NCBI RefSeq assembly: GCF_036013975.1
Contig: NZ_CP107904.1
Location: forward strand, 3,597,001-3,661,000
Direction: 5' to 3'
Source: Kitasatospora sp. NBC_00458
Lineage (GTDB): Bacteria > Actinomycetota > Actinomycetes > Streptomycetales > Streptomycetaceae
DNA: 64,000 nucleotides
A model generated the notes under the pieces. The model was not told the origin of the DNA, did no database searches, and saw nothing but the letters and a program-made list of their open reading frames with translations. How positions within the stretch are numbered: position 1 is the stretch's first letter; every line of letters begins with the position of its first letter. Position numbers and translations under genes: made by a program. Of this stretch, positions 48,658-56,983 are shown piece after piece.

Positions 48658-49395
48658 GTGCAGCGAGATGGCACCAGGACACGGGCAGAGCGTTCCGGCG
48701 TGCGGACCGAGACCGGGCGGGCGACGGCCGTCCCCACCGGGCGGGCCGCCGCCGTCCACCACTCCCTCCGGACGGTGGGCCTCCTCGGCCTCACCCTCCA
48801 CCTGGCCCTGGTCGGCTGGCTGATGCTGCGGCCGCTGCCGGTGGCGTGGGTGTACGACGCCAATCTGACCCCGCTGGCCTCCCTGCACTCCTCCAGCACG
48901 GGCCAGCTCCTGGGCGAACTGCTCCTGCCCGCCCCGCTCGGCCTCCTGCTGCCGCTCGCCGGCGGCCGCCTCCGGGCGCCCTGGCTGCCGTCCTTCCTCC
49001 GCACCACCGGTGCCTCCGCGCTGCTGGCCACCGCGATGGAGTTCCTCTCCTCCTGGGCCCCGGGGCACGTCCTCAACGTCGACGACATCCTGCTCGGCGT
49101 CGTCGGCGTGGCCGCCACCCACCTCGCCCTGGTCCCCGCCGGCCGCGCCCTCCTGCTCCACCGGGCCACGGCGTCCGGGCGGGCGGGGGCACGGCAGGCG
49201 TCCCACCGGGACGGGAGCGGCGGGCCCCGGACCACCGGGCTCCACACCGACGGGCCCCGGCCCTCCGGGCGCACCGGTGCACACCCCGATGGCGCCGGGA
49301 CCGGGGCCGCGGAGCCCCCGCCGGCCTGGCCCCCGGCACCCGCCCCCGTGGCGGTGGCCGCCTACTCGGAGTCCGGGTACCACCACAGCACCTGA
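48658..49395 (+). CDS. VanZ-family membrane protein
   Basis: About 245 residues from GTG 48658; GTG 48700 is an alternative and the true start is uncertain. Four membrane helices follow the VanZ pattern: VGLLGLTLHLALVGWLMLRP, LGELLLPAPLGLLLPL, TTGASALLATAMEFLSSW, and DDILLGVVGVAATHLALV with the conserved NVDD. A low-complexity tail of about 85 residues ends in SESGYHHST. VanZ proteins are linked to low-level teicoplanin resistance in some bacteria, but most are uncharacterised. Its last 34 nt overlap the convergent gene below. Confidence 0.82.
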   Translation: MQRDGTRTRAERSGVRTETGRATAVPTGRAAAVHHSLRTVGLLGLTLHLALVGWLMLRPLPVAWVYDANLTPLASLHSSSTGQLLGELLLPAPLGLLLPLAGGRLRAPWLPSFLRTTGASALLATAMEFLSSWAPGHVLNVDDILLGVVGVAATHLALVPAGRALLLHRATASGRAGARQASHRDGSGGPRTTGLHTDGPRPSGRTGAHPDGAGTGAAEPPPAWPPAPAPVAVAAYSESGYHHST

Positions 49396-49715
49396 GGTTC
49401 CGCGGTGCTCGCCGGGCACCAGTCCCAGCCCGCGGCGGCGCAGGGGCCGGGGTCGAGCGGCTCCCCCTCGTCCGGTGCGGCCCGGCCGCAGGGCCGGCAC
49501 GTCAGCTCCACGCCCGCCCCGGCCCCCCGCAGCCGGGCGGCCGTCCTGCGGGCGTCCGACAGGAAGGACGGCTCGACGGCCACCGGGGCGGCGTCCATCA
49601 GGAGCTTGGCACTCCAGATGCTCAGCCGGAATCGCACGCGGAGCACCCGGTAGACGGCCATCCGGTCCTCGCCGACACGGGTGACGACGACATCGAACTG
49701 CGGTTCCTCCGACAA
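49362..49715 (-). CDS. Ribosomal L7/L12 C-terminal domain-like protein with Cys-rich tail
   Basis: 117 residues from TTG 49715, with GGGGAGGGG just upstream. Residues about 6-72 match the L7/L12 C-terminal fold in order: FDVVVTRVGEDRMAVYRVLR, then SIWSAKLLMDAAPVAVEP (the EAKxLVDxAP helix), then ARRTAARLRGAGAGVELTC. The tail holds CRPCGR and two further Cys, possibly a metal knuckle. It is not a ribosomal stalk gene (no N-terminal dimerisation domain). The gene overlaps the VanZ gene tail to tail by 34 nt. Confidence 0.75.
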   Translation of the reverse strand: MSEEPQFDVVVTRVGEDRMAVYRVLRVRFRLSIWSAKLLMDAAPVAVEPSFLSDARRTAARLRGAGAGVELTCRPCGRAAPDEGEPLDPGPCAAAGWDWCPASTAEPQVLWWYPDSE

Positions 49716-49798
49716 CGCCCCTCCCCCTGTTCCCGGCCCCGGATCGCGGTGCTGCGGCTCCCGGCCTCCCGGTGCTGCGGCTCCCGGCAGCGGACCTC

Positions 49799-50443
49799 TC
49801 AGACCGCCCGCCGGACCCGGCCTCCGACCTCGATCAGGCCGCCGTCGCGGACGGCGGTGACGATCTGCGACCCGCGCCCCTGGGTGATCGTCAGATCGCG
49901 GCCCAGGCCGGCGGTGAGGAGGAGGGCGGCGGCTCCGGTGGCCTCGTCCTCGTCGATGCCGTCGTCCCGGCCGGGGAAGGCGCGGGCCCGGACGGTACCG
50001 GCCGCCTCGTCCGCCCAGGCCCAGGCGTAGATCCACTCGCCCGGCGGCGGCACCGGCAGCCCGTCCACCTCGGCCGCCGAGCCGTACTGCCGGAGCGTGC
50101 GCGGCGGGGCCCAGGCGGCGGGCGCCGAGATCCGGGTGAACGCGCCGTCGTGCCGGACCCCGACCACGCCGGCCGCGGTGACCAGCCGGTCCGCACCGAG
50201 CAGCCAGGCGACGCCGACGCACGGGTGTCCGGCGAACGGCAGGCGGACGGTGGGCGTGTGGATGTCGATGACACCGCGCTCCGCGTCGTCGACGAACACC
50301 GTCTCGCTGAAGCCGAGTTCACGGGCGAGCGCCTGCCGGTCGGCGACGGCGGGGACGGCGGCCCCGTCCCGGACGACGCCGAGCGCGTTGCCGTGCCCGC
50401 CGTCCGGACCGCAGAACACGTACAGCACCTCGTGGTCGACCAT
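49799..50443 (-). CDS. PhzF-family isomerase/epimerase-like protein
   Basis: 214 residues, PhzF/diaminopimelate-epimerase fold. GGHGNALGVV, the catalytic Glu in GFSETVFVDD, PFAGHPCVGVAW and the second-half DEATGAAALLL loop are present. It is shorter than many PhzF proteins (about 260-300), but both halves are there. ATG 50443 is chosen (AAGGGG upstream); GTG 50452 is possible. No phenazine genes are nearby, so the substrate is unknown. Divergent from a methyltransferase across an AT-rich region. Confidence 0.85.
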   Translation of the reverse strand: MVDHEVLYVFCGPDGGHGNALGVVRDGAAVPAVADRQALARELGFSETVFVDDAERGVIDIHTPTVRLPFAGHPCVGVAWLLGADRLVTAAGVVGVRHDGAFTRISAPAAWAPPRTLRQYGSAAEVDGLPVPPPGEWIYAWAWADEAAGTVRARAFPGRDDGIDEDEATGAAALLLTAGLGRDLTITQGRGSQIVTAVRDGGLIEVGGRVRRAV

Positions 50444-50527
50444 TCCGGCCACCCCTTTTCGATTGATTCCGATCGAGCCGGCCCGACCGGGGGGTCGGGA
50501 TCCCGAATCGGAGGCCGAGTTTCTTGA

Positions 50528-50578
50528 TCGAAAGGCGATGTGAATACCCTTTCGAAATATTTGTTTTTGTGATATACT
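50528..50578 (+). promoter_or_regulatory. Operator and -10 in the AT-rich PhzF/methyltransferase spacer
   Basis: Inverted repeat TCGAAAGG (50528-50535) - N12 - CCTTTCGA (50548-50555), then TATACT (50573-50578) 17 nt further on. The right arm lies exactly where the -35 should be, so a bound regulator would compete with RNA polymerase. Confidence 0.7.
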
Positions 50579-50595
50579 GTCAAAATCTGTGGGTA

Positions 50596-51495
50596 ATGTC
50601 CGCTTTCATGGTGAACAACGGACAGCAGCGGCACGGACAGCCCAGCCGGACGGCCCTCATGGCGGCCGCGGCCCGCGCGGCACATCTCCTCGTCGACGAC
50701 GCCCCCACGATCCTCGCCGACACCGTGGCACTGGCCCTCCTCGCGGACCAGGCCGACGAACTCCTCGGCTACCACCGCTCCCACGGGGTCCACCCCGTCC
50801 TGGCCGGTGCCCGGACCACGGCCGTCACCCGCGGCCGCTACACCGAGGACCGGCTCGCCGCCCTGGCCGCCCGCGGCGTCGACCAGTACGTGATCCTCGG
50901 GGCCGGACTGGACTCCTTCGCGTACCGTTCCGAACTCGCCGACCGGGTCAGGGTGTTCGAGGTCGATCAGCCCTCGACGCAGGAGTGGAAGCGGGCCCTG
51001 CTGGCCTCGACGGCCACGCCGGTGCCGTCCTCCACCGCCCTCGTCCCGGTCGACTTCGAGCAGGCGTCCGCCCGCTCGCTGACCGAGCTGCTCGTCGGCG
51101 CCGGCTTCGACCCCGCCCGGCCCGCGCTGGTCGGCTGCCTCGGGGTCACCATGTACCTCGGTCCGGACGCGATCGGCCGGATCCTGGCCGCCGTCGCCGG
51201 ATTCGCCCCCGGCACGGAGCTCGTCGTGGAGCACCTCCTCCCGGCCGGGCTGTGCGACGAGGCGGGCCGGGCGTACGCGGCGGCGGTCATGGCCGCGGCC
51301 GCCGAGCACGGCGAGCCCTGGCGGACCTTCCTCGACATCGAGCAGATGGACGCTCTCCTGTCCGCCCACGGACTCAGGCCGGTCGAGTACGTCCGACAGC
51401 GCGAGGCGGTCGACCCCGCACTGTGGGAGCGCACCGACGCACTCCGGCCGTTCGAGCTGTCCGTACTCGCCCGCGCGAGCGTCCCCCGGCGGTAG
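50596..51495 (+). CDS. SAM-dependent methyltransferase, leucine carboxyl methyltransferase-like (TIGR00027 group)
   Basis: 299 residues from ATG 50596; ATG 50608 is an alternative. It belongs to the actinobacterial S-adenosylmethionine methyltransferase group: GARTTAVTRGRYTEDRL, the SAM site VDQYVILGAGLDSFAYR, acidic FEVDQPSTQEWK and the late GCLGVTMYL. These putative O-methyltransferases are abundant in mycobacteria and streptomycetes; acceptors are mostly unknown. It has its own AT-rich promoter and a hairpin at the stop codon. Confidence 0.88.
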   Translation: MSAFMVNNGQQRHGQPSRTALMAAAARAAHLLVDDAPTILADTVALALLADQADELLGYHRSHGVHPVLAGARTTAVTRGRYTEDRLAALAARGVDQYVILGAGLDSFAYRSELADRVRVFEVDQPSTQEWKRALLASTATPVPSSTALVPVDFEQASARSLTELLVGAGFDPARPALVGCLGVTMYLGPDAIGRILAAVAGFAPGTELVVEHLLPAGLCDEAGRAYAAAVMAAAAEHGEPWRTFLDIEQMDALLSAHGLRPVEYVRQREAVDPALWERTDALRPFELSVLARASVPRR

Positions 51496-51516
51496 CGGTC
51501 CGGGCCACCCGGACCG
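51495..51516 (+). terminator. Terminator after the methyltransferase
   Basis: A 10-bp perfect stem (51495-51504 with 51507-51516, allowing a 2-3-nt loop) begins at the stop codon. A second 13-bp stem (51536-51548 with 51569-51581) follows and would serve the convergent surface-protein gene. Confidence 0.7.
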
Positions 51517-51583
51517 CCTGGGTGGCGCGGATGGCGCGGCGGGTGCGGCCGACGACCCCGGCCGCCCGCCGCACCCGCCGCGC

Positions 51584-53197
51584 TCAGCGTCCCGTCGGTC
51601 CGGCGGGGCGGCCCTGACCGCCCTGACCGCCCGGGCCCCCGGGCCCCGCGGGTCCCGCCGCGGGACCCGTCGCCGGGCGCGGCGGCCGGGCGGCCGGGCG
51701 GAGCTGCTGACGGCGGTGGGCGATGATCAGCGTGCCGATGCCCATCGCGATCGCGGTGCCGCCGGTGATCGCCATCGGCGCGTTGAAGGAGTCGCCGCCG
51801 GTGGACGCGAGGTCGGCGGACGGCACCGGCGCGGCCGCCACCGTCACGGTCACGGCCGGGGCGGGCCCCTGGGCGGCCGGGGCGGTCGGCGTGACGTCCA
51901 CCGCCTGGACGGCGGGTGCGCTGGTCGGCGCCGACGGCGGCGTGACCGCCGCGAGGCCGACCGCGGGAGCCGTCGGCGCGGGCGCGCCCGCCGGGGCGGT
52001 GGCGGCCGGCGCGGGCTGCTCGGCGACCGGGGCGGCACCGGCCGTGGACGGCTGCGCGGGCGGGGCCGACGGCGTGACCGGCGCGGCGGCGGCCACGGTG
52101 ATGTCGACCGCCGAACTGGTGGCCGCCACCCCGGTCCCCGTCCCGCCGCCCGGCGGCAGGCTCGTCCCCGTGAACTGCAGCGACAGCCCGCCCGCCGGCG
52201 CGTCCTGCGCGAACGCCAGCCGCACGTCGACCGTCCGGGACTCGCCGTCGCGCAGCCGGACGAGGCCGCTCTCCTTGTCCCCCGCGCGCAGCGTGAGCGT
52301 GAGCCGCCCCGCCTCGGACTGCCCGTGGTCGGAGGCCGGCAGCCACTCGCCCTCGGGCGTCCGGAACTCCAGACGGGTCGACTCGCCGCCGGGCAGGTTC
52401 CGCGCCCGGAAGGTCAGTTCGGGCAGGAAGGCGATGTCCTTGCCGCTGCGGTTGGTGAGCGTCAGCCGGAACGGCTTCGTCTCGCCGCCCGCCGTGAAGG
52501 CGACGGGCACCGCGTCCAGGGCGAGGTACGGCACGCCCGGTGCGGGGGCGGGCGTCGGGGTGGCGGTGCCGCCGGCCGGTGCGGTGGTGAAGTCGGCGGA
52601 CGGGCTGATCGCGCTGGAGATCCGGTTCTCCGGCGGCAGCGTCGGGTCGGAGACGACGGCGGTCAGCGCGGCGGTCGCCCGGCCGGCGGGCGCGTCGGCG
52701 GTGACCGCGAGGCGCAGCCGGTACGTCGCCGAGCCGCCGGCCGGCAGGCTGAGCCGGGAGTTGAAGGTGTCGAGCGCCCAGGTCGCTCCGGCACCGGCCC
52801 CCGCGTCGAGGACGGCGGGCTTCCACTGCGAGCCGCCGGGCGGCTGGAACTCCAGCCGGAGCTGGGCCCCGCGGATGCCGGAGTCGCCGTTGGCGACGGT
52901 GAACCCGGTGGTGACGTCGACGGCGTGGTCGGCGGAGTTGCGGAGGGTGGCGGTGAACTCGGCGGCCGGCCCGCCCGCGGTGAAGCCGTGGGGGAAGCCG
53001 TCGAGGGTGACGGTGACCGGGCTGCGCTGGTCCAGGACGCCCGGGCCCGGCACGCCCTGGCCCTGGGCACTGCGGACCGCGCCGGCGCCCGCGGGGCGCG
53101 GCAGGGCGGACGCGCCGGGGGCGGCGACCAGGGCCGCGCCCGAGACCAGGGTGGCCGCGGCGGCGAGGGCGAGGGATCTGCGGTGCTGAGTACGCAA
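51584..53197 (-). CDS. Cell-wall-anchored surface protein, LAxTG sortase substrate
   Basis: About 537 residues. A signal peptide (RRSLALAAAATLVSGAALVAA ending ASA) leads to two related beta-rich modules (about 55-180 and 215-340; both open with a VxFTAGG... pattern and contain RLEF and GAxxL strands), a long Pro/Ala/Thr linker, then LASTG, a hydrophobic helix and a basic RRQQ tail. LAxTG is the motif of class E sortases in Streptomyces. TTG 53197 has GAGG six bases upstream; GTG 53209 is an alternative. No sortase gene is in the window. Confidence 0.85.
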   Translation of the reverse strand: MRTQHRRSLALAAAATLVSGAALVAAPGASALPRPAGAGAVRSAQGQGVPGPGVLDQRSPVTVTLDGFPHGFTAGGPAAEFTATLRNSADHAVDVTTGFTVANGDSGIRGAQLRLEFQPPGGSQWKPAVLDAGAGAGATWALDTFNSRLSLPAGGSATYRLRLAVTADAPAGRATAALTAVVSDPTLPPENRISSAISPSADFTTAPAGGTATPTPAPAPGVPYLALDAVPVAFTAGGETKPFRLTLTNRSGKDIAFLPELTFRARNLPGGESTRLEFRTPEGEWLPASDHGQSEAGRLTLTLRAGDKESGLVRLRDGESRTVDVRLAFAQDAPAGGLSLQFTGTSLPPGGGTGTGVAATSSAVDITVAAAAPVTPSAPPAQPSTAGAAPVAEQPAPAATAPAGAPAPTAPAVGLAAVTPPSAPTSAPAVQAVDVTPTAPAAQGPAPAVTVTVAAAPVPSADLASTGGDSFNAPMAITGGTAIAMGIGTLIIAHRRQQLRPAARPPRPATGPAAGPAGPGGPGGQGGQGRPAGPTGR

Positions 53198-53510
53198 GGG
53201 GGACCTCACGGGAGGAAGGCGGGCGAACCCGACGAAACCCAACAGCAGGCGGGTCGCCGAGGTGGGAGGCCGCACCGGGACTCTCACCCGGGTCGCTGCT
53301 TCGCCCCCCAACCACCAGCGACGGCCGCATCATATCCGAACGCACTGACGCTTCCTGAGCGGTTTTCAAGGGGGCAACGGGGGGTTCGCCGGACGGATTC
53401 GGCGATGACACCGTGACGAAATCGTGAGGACGGCTGTCGGTGGGCTCCAGTACTGTGCGCACTCGTCCCCATCAGCCGCTCTCATCTCACTCACCCCCGA
53501 GGAACGTCCC
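53198..53510. other. Divergent intergenic region with an OmpR-type direct repeat
   Basis: This 313-nt gap lies between the surface protein and the PQ-rich membrane protein. It holds GTGAC-N6-GTGAG (53413-53428), close to the GTnAC-n6-GTnAC type of response-regulator box, and TACTGT (53452-53457), a possible -10 for the rightward gene. Confidence 0.45.
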
Positions 53511-54113
53511 GTGAATCTCGACTTCGACGCCGAGCCCCTTTTCTCCTGGTACGTCGTACTACTGGCCGTCAGCGGCATCGCCATGGTGGTCCTCGGCGCC
53601 CTCAACCTCGGCGGTGTGAAGATCGGCTGGCGCATCCTCAACGTCGTCGCCGGCATAGCCTTCGCCGGGTACGCGTACTACCTCGGGTTCGTCTTCGAGG
53701 GCGGCGAGTACCGGATCTTCTTCCAGGCGTTCATCCTTCCCGTGGTGCTGATCGCCAACTCGGTGAAGGCGCTGACCGCGCGCGCCTCCGCCCCGGCCCC
53801 GCAGCCGTTGCCCGCCGTGGCGCCGTACGGCCCGGGCGCCCCGTACGACCCGAACGCCCCGCAGCAGCAGGCCGCCGCGTACGGCGCGCCGTACCAGCCG
53901 GCCCCGCAGGCCCACAACCCGCAGCAGGCGGCTCCGTACCAGCAGGGCGCGTACCCGCAGGCCCCCCAGCAGGCCGCGTACCCGCAGGCGCCGCAGCAGC
54001 CGGCTCCGCCGTACCAGCAGGCCGCCCCGTACGGCGCGCCGTACGCCGCCCCCGCGCAGCCCGGTGCCGCACCGGCCGCGCCCGTCCAGCCGCAGGCCCC
54101 GTACCAGGGCTGA
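53511..54113 (+). CDS. Membrane protein with Pro/Gln/Tyr-rich repetitive tail
   Basis: 200 residues from GTG 53511, with GAGGAA six bases upstream. Three hydrophobic helices lie in the first 90 residues (FSWYVVLLAVSGIAMVVLGAL, ILNVVAGIAFAGYAYYLGFV, FFQAFILPVVLIANSV). The C-terminal half is low-complexity, built from PYQ, YPQAPQQ and YGAPY units, and probably disordered and cytoplasmic. Such tails occur in actinobacterial membrane proteins; function unknown. Confidence 0.75.
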   Translation: MNLDFDAEPLFSWYVVLLAVSGIAMVVLGALNLGGVKIGWRILNVVAGIAFAGYAYYLGFVFEGGEYRIFFQAFILPVVLIANSVKALTARASAPAPQPLPAVAPYGPGAPYDPNAPQQQAAAYGAPYQPAPQAHNPQQAAPYQQGAYPQAPQQAAYPQAPQQPAPPYQQAAPYGAPYAAPAQPGAAPAAPVQPQAPYQG

Positions 54114-54121
54114 CCCGCCCT

Positions 54122-54173
54122 GCCCCGCCGCCGGTCGGCCTGCGCCCTGCCGCAGTCCGGCCGGCGGCGGGGC
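54122..54173 (+). terminator. Terminator after the PQ-rich membrane protein
   Basis: A 13-bp perfect stem (54122-54134 with 54161-54173) with a 26-nt loop that can form an inner pairing. Confidence 0.7.
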
Positions 54174-54241
54174 TCGCGAGGTCCGGCCGCCGCCCGGTAT
54201 TCCGCTGGCCGCGGCGACCCGCCCGCTCCTACGCTCCGGTC

Positions 54242-54853
54242 ATGACCAGACCGCGCACGCCCGGGGCCGCGGCCGCGGCCGTCACTCCCGCCGCCGCTCC
54301 CGCCCCTGCTCCCACCGCCGCCCCCGCCATCGCCCTCGCCCCGCTCGACGTCGACGACGCCGAGCTGCTGCACGCCTGGCGCTCCGACCCGGTCGCGGCG
54401 CACGAGCTCGGCTACTGGCCGCGACCGCTGTCGGCCCTCCGCGAGCGGATCGAGCGCGACGTCGACGACGCCGACCACGACGCCTTCCTCGTCCTGCTGC
54501 CCGACGGCACCCCGGTCGGCTCCGCCGCCCTGGCCGACCAGGACATGGCGGACGGCCTGGCCACCGTCCGCGTCCTCGTCGCCCCGGAGCACCGGGGCCA
54601 CGGCTACGGCGGCGCGGCCCTCGACGCCCTGGTCGACCTGGCGTTCGGCGAACTCCCGCTGCACCGGCTCGAAGCGGTCCCCCACACCGCCAACGCCCCG
54701 GCGCTGGCCGCCCTCGCCCGCGCCGGCTTCACCCGGGAGGGCGTCCGCCGCGCCGCCTGCCTCCACCGGGGCCGGCGTCACGACCTCGCCATGCTCGCGC
54801 TCCTCCGCCCGGAGTGGGAGGCCCTGGACCGCCCCCGCTCCTGGGACCGCTGA
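54242..54853 (+). CDS. GNAT-family N-acetyltransferase
   Basis: 203 residues. An Ala/Pro-rich N-terminal tail is followed by a RimJ-type GNAT domain (about 32-195): LAPLDVDDAELLHAWRSDP opens it, the acetyl-CoA loop is VLVAPEHRGHGYGGAAL, and HRLEAVPHTANAPALAALARAGFTREGVRR is the typical second half. It acetylates an unknown amine. ATG 54242 has TACGCT 6 nt upstream and no Shine-Dalgarno, so it is probably leaderless. Confidence 0.9.
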   Translation: MTRPRTPGAAAAAVTPAAAPAPAPTAAPAIALAPLDVDDAELLHAWRSDPVAAHELGYWPRPLSALRERIERDVDDADHDAFLVLLPDGTPVGSAALADQDMADGLATVRVLVAPEHRGHGYGGAALDALVDLAFGELPLHRLEAVPHTANAPALAALARAGFTREGVRRAACLHRGRRHDLAMLALLRPEWEALDRPRSWDR

Positions 54854-54955
54854 GTCGTCCCGGCCCGGACCCGACCCCGCCCGACCCCGCGACAGCGGCC
54901 GCCGGATGTAGTCCAATTGCCTGACGGGTAGCGCTGTTTCGGGGGAGGGCGTGCG

Positions 54956-55231
54956 ATGTCGGACACGAACCGGTCAGCTCGGCGGCCGCGGTCGGGATTC
55001 GAGTGGTGGCCGGCCGTCGCCGCCATCGCCTCCGTCGCGCTGTTCGCCGGGTTCCACCTGGAGGGAGTCCTGGAGCCGCTGACGGACCGGCGGGCGGCCG
55101 CGATCGGGGCGGCCTTCCTCGCCGTTGCCGCGGGCGTGTCCTACAGGTCGGACCGGAAGGCCGTCTCCGCCCTCGCGGCCGGGCTGGTCAACGGGTACCT
55201 GGCCGCGGGCCTCGCCCACCAGTTCCTGTAG
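54956..55231 (+). CDS. Small membrane protein
   Basis: 91 residues from ATG 54956, with GGGGGAGGG about seven bases upstream. Hydrophobic stretches at about 20-36, 48-62 and 71-90 suggest two or three helices; the N-terminus is basic. No family recognised. Confidence 0.7.
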   Translation: MSDTNRSARRPRSGFEWWPAVAAIASVALFAGFHLEGVLEPLTDRRAAAIGAAFLAVAAGVSYRSDRKAVSALAAGLVNGYLAAGLAHQFL

Positions 55232-55390
55232 GGGCCGCGGCGCACCCTGGTCGGCCCCGCGGCCGGGCCCGTCGGCGTCGCGTCGGGCCCGTCGGCGTCG
55301 CGCCGGGGCCGCGGATCCGCCGGGCCCGTCGTACGTTGGCCGCCGGGGCCGTTCCCGGCGGCCCGGCAATTCGACGCGGCAGGGGGCACC

Positions 55391-55930
55391 TTGGAGGGAA
55401 GACGGGCGGCGCTGGTCGTCATCGACCTGCAGAACGGGTTCGTCAACCGGCATTCGCGGCACGTGGTGCCGGCCGTCGAGGCGCTGGTCGACCGCTGGTC
55501 GGCGGGCGGGCGGCCGGTGGTGTTCACCCGGTACGTGAACCACGAGGGCAGCGCGTACGAGCGGCTGCTCGACTGGACCCGGCTGCGGGAGGCCCCGGAG
55601 ACCGACCTCGTGGAGGCGGTCCGGGCCCGGGCGGGGCGGGCGCGCGCGGTGATCGAGAAGCGCACGTACACCTGGTTCACTCCGGAGGCGGAGGAGCTGG
55701 CGGCGGCCGAGGAGTGGACGGACCTGGTGTTCTGCGGAGTGGCGACGGACAGCTGTGTGCTGAAGTCGGCGGCGGACGCGTTCGAGCGCGGGTTCACGCC
55801 GTGGATCGTCACGGACGCGTGCGCGAGCGAGGCCGGGCCGGAGGTGCACGACGCGGGGCTGCGGATCGCCCGGCGGTTCATCGGGGCACGGCAGTTGGTG
55901 ACGGCGGAGGAGTTGTTCGGACAGTGGTAG
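55391..55930 (+). CDS. Isochorismatase-family cysteine hydrolase
   Basis: 179 residues. The catalytic triad of the family is visible: Asp in ALVVIDLQNGFVN, Lys in VIEKRTYTWF and Cys in GVATDSCVLKSA. Such enzymes hydrolyse amides such as nicotinamide or ureidoacrylate; specificity cannot be read. It starts with TTG 55391, AGGGGG four to five bases upstream. The next gene begins inside its last codons, so the two proteins are co-translated. Confidence 0.88.
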   Translation: MEGRRAALVVIDLQNGFVNRHSRHVVPAVEALVDRWSAGGRPVVFTRYVNHEGSAYERLLDWTRLREAPETDLVEAVRARAGRARAVIEKRTYTWFTPEAEELAAAEEWTDLVFCGVATDSCVLKSAADAFERGFTPWIVTDACASEAGPEVHDAGLRIARRFIGARQLVTAEELFGQW

Positions 55931-56826
55931 CGGGAGCGGCGGCCGCGTACGGCGCGGCGGTGCACGACCTGGTGATCGTCGGCGGCGGCCCGGCGGGGTG
56001 CGCGGCGGCGGTGATGGCGGCGAGCGTGGGACTGCGCTCGGTGCTGGTCGAGCGCCGGGAGGTGGGGCACACGCTGCGGCGGGTGCCGGCGGTGGAGAAC
56101 GTGCTGGGCTTCGCGACGGGAGGGGCGTTCGCGGACGCCGTCACGGCGGACGTCCGGCGGGTGGGCGCACTGTGCGAGGTCCGCGCCGGGGACGCGGCGG
56201 CCGAACTGCACGCGGACGAGGAGGGGGTGACCGTCCGGCTGGCCTCGGGCGCCGCCGTCCGGGCCCGGTACGCGGTGGTCGCGACGGGCGTGCGGGCGGC
56301 GCTCCCGGCCGAGGCGGGGTGGATCACCTCCGACGCGGGCCCGGTCCCGCCGGTGTGGGAGGCGGACGCCTCCGCCCTCGCCGGCCGCCGCGCCCTCGTC
56401 CTCGGCGCCGACCGCCCCCTCGGCACCCTGCTGCGCGCCCACCCGCGGACGCCGCTGGACCTCGTGGTGCCGCACCCGCCGTCCGACGCCTACAAGGCCG
56501 ACGAGGTGCGCGGGGAGGACCGGGTCACCCTGCTGGAGGTCGGGTCGCTGGAGCTGCGCCGCGAGGGCGACGGCCGCGTGGCGGCGGGCGGGCTGGGCAC
56601 CTTCGACCCCGACGCGGTCTTCGTGAACCTCGGCTGCCGGCCGGCCGCCCTGCCCGGTTCCCTGGTGCGGGGCGAGGACGGCTACTGCCCGCCCGGGCGC
56701 CAGCACCCCCGCGTCCTCACCGCCGGCGACCTCCGCTCCGCCCGCGGCCAGCGCATCATGACCGCCACCGGATCCGGCGGAGAGGCCGCCCTCCAGGCCT
56801 ACTACGCGATGCGCCTCGGCGGCTGA
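55924..56826 (+). CDS. FAD-dependent oxidoreductase, thioredoxin-reductase-like without redox Cys pair
   Basis: 300 residues. The FAD-binding start LVIVGGGPAGCAAAVMAAS, a YAVVATGV strand and the C-terminal VLTAGDLRSARGQRIMTATGSGGEAAL (GD...Q..TA.G.G..AA) follow the thioredoxin reductase fold. The CxxC disulfide is absent and the NADPH-domain glycine motif is reduced to LVLGADRPLGTLL. So it is more like a ferredoxin- or flavin-type reductase or an oxidase. GTG 55924 overlaps the isochorismatase gene by 7 nt, with GGAGGAG upstream. Confidence 0.83.
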   Translation: MVAGAAAAYGAAVHDLVIVGGGPAGCAAAVMAASVGLRSVLVERREVGHTLRRVPAVENVLGFATGGAFADAVTADVRRVGALCEVRAGDAAAELHADEEGVTVRLASGAAVRARYAVVATGVRAALPAEAGWITSDAGPVPPVWEADASALAGRRALVLGADRPLGTLLRAHPRTPLDLVVPHPPSDAYKADEVRGEDRVTLLEVGSLELRREGDGRVAAGGLGTFDPDAVFVNLGCRPAALPGSLVRGEDGYCPPGRQHPRVLTAGDLRSARGQRIMTATGSGGEAALQAYYAMRLGG

Positions 56827-56870
56827 CCGGCCGGGCGGCGGCCGGCCGCTCCGGGGCGACCCGCATCTCA

Positions 56871-56894
56871 AGATCTTTAGGCCGGAACCGGAAT
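56871..56894 (+). promoter_or_regulatory. Conserved element A, copy 1 (AGATCTTTAG-N10-GAAT)
   Basis: AGATCTTTAG 56871-56880, ten bases, GAAT 56891-56894, about 90 nt upstream of the CP-motif small protein gene. The same 14 bases with the same gap recur at 58532-58555. Confidence 0.65.
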
Positions 56895-56983
56895 AGTTCT
56901 GCGTTCCGATGGTTCACGATCCCCGACGTCCGTAACGTCCTCCGTGTCCCGTTCAACCAGGTCTTCCCACGAGGGAGTTCGCC

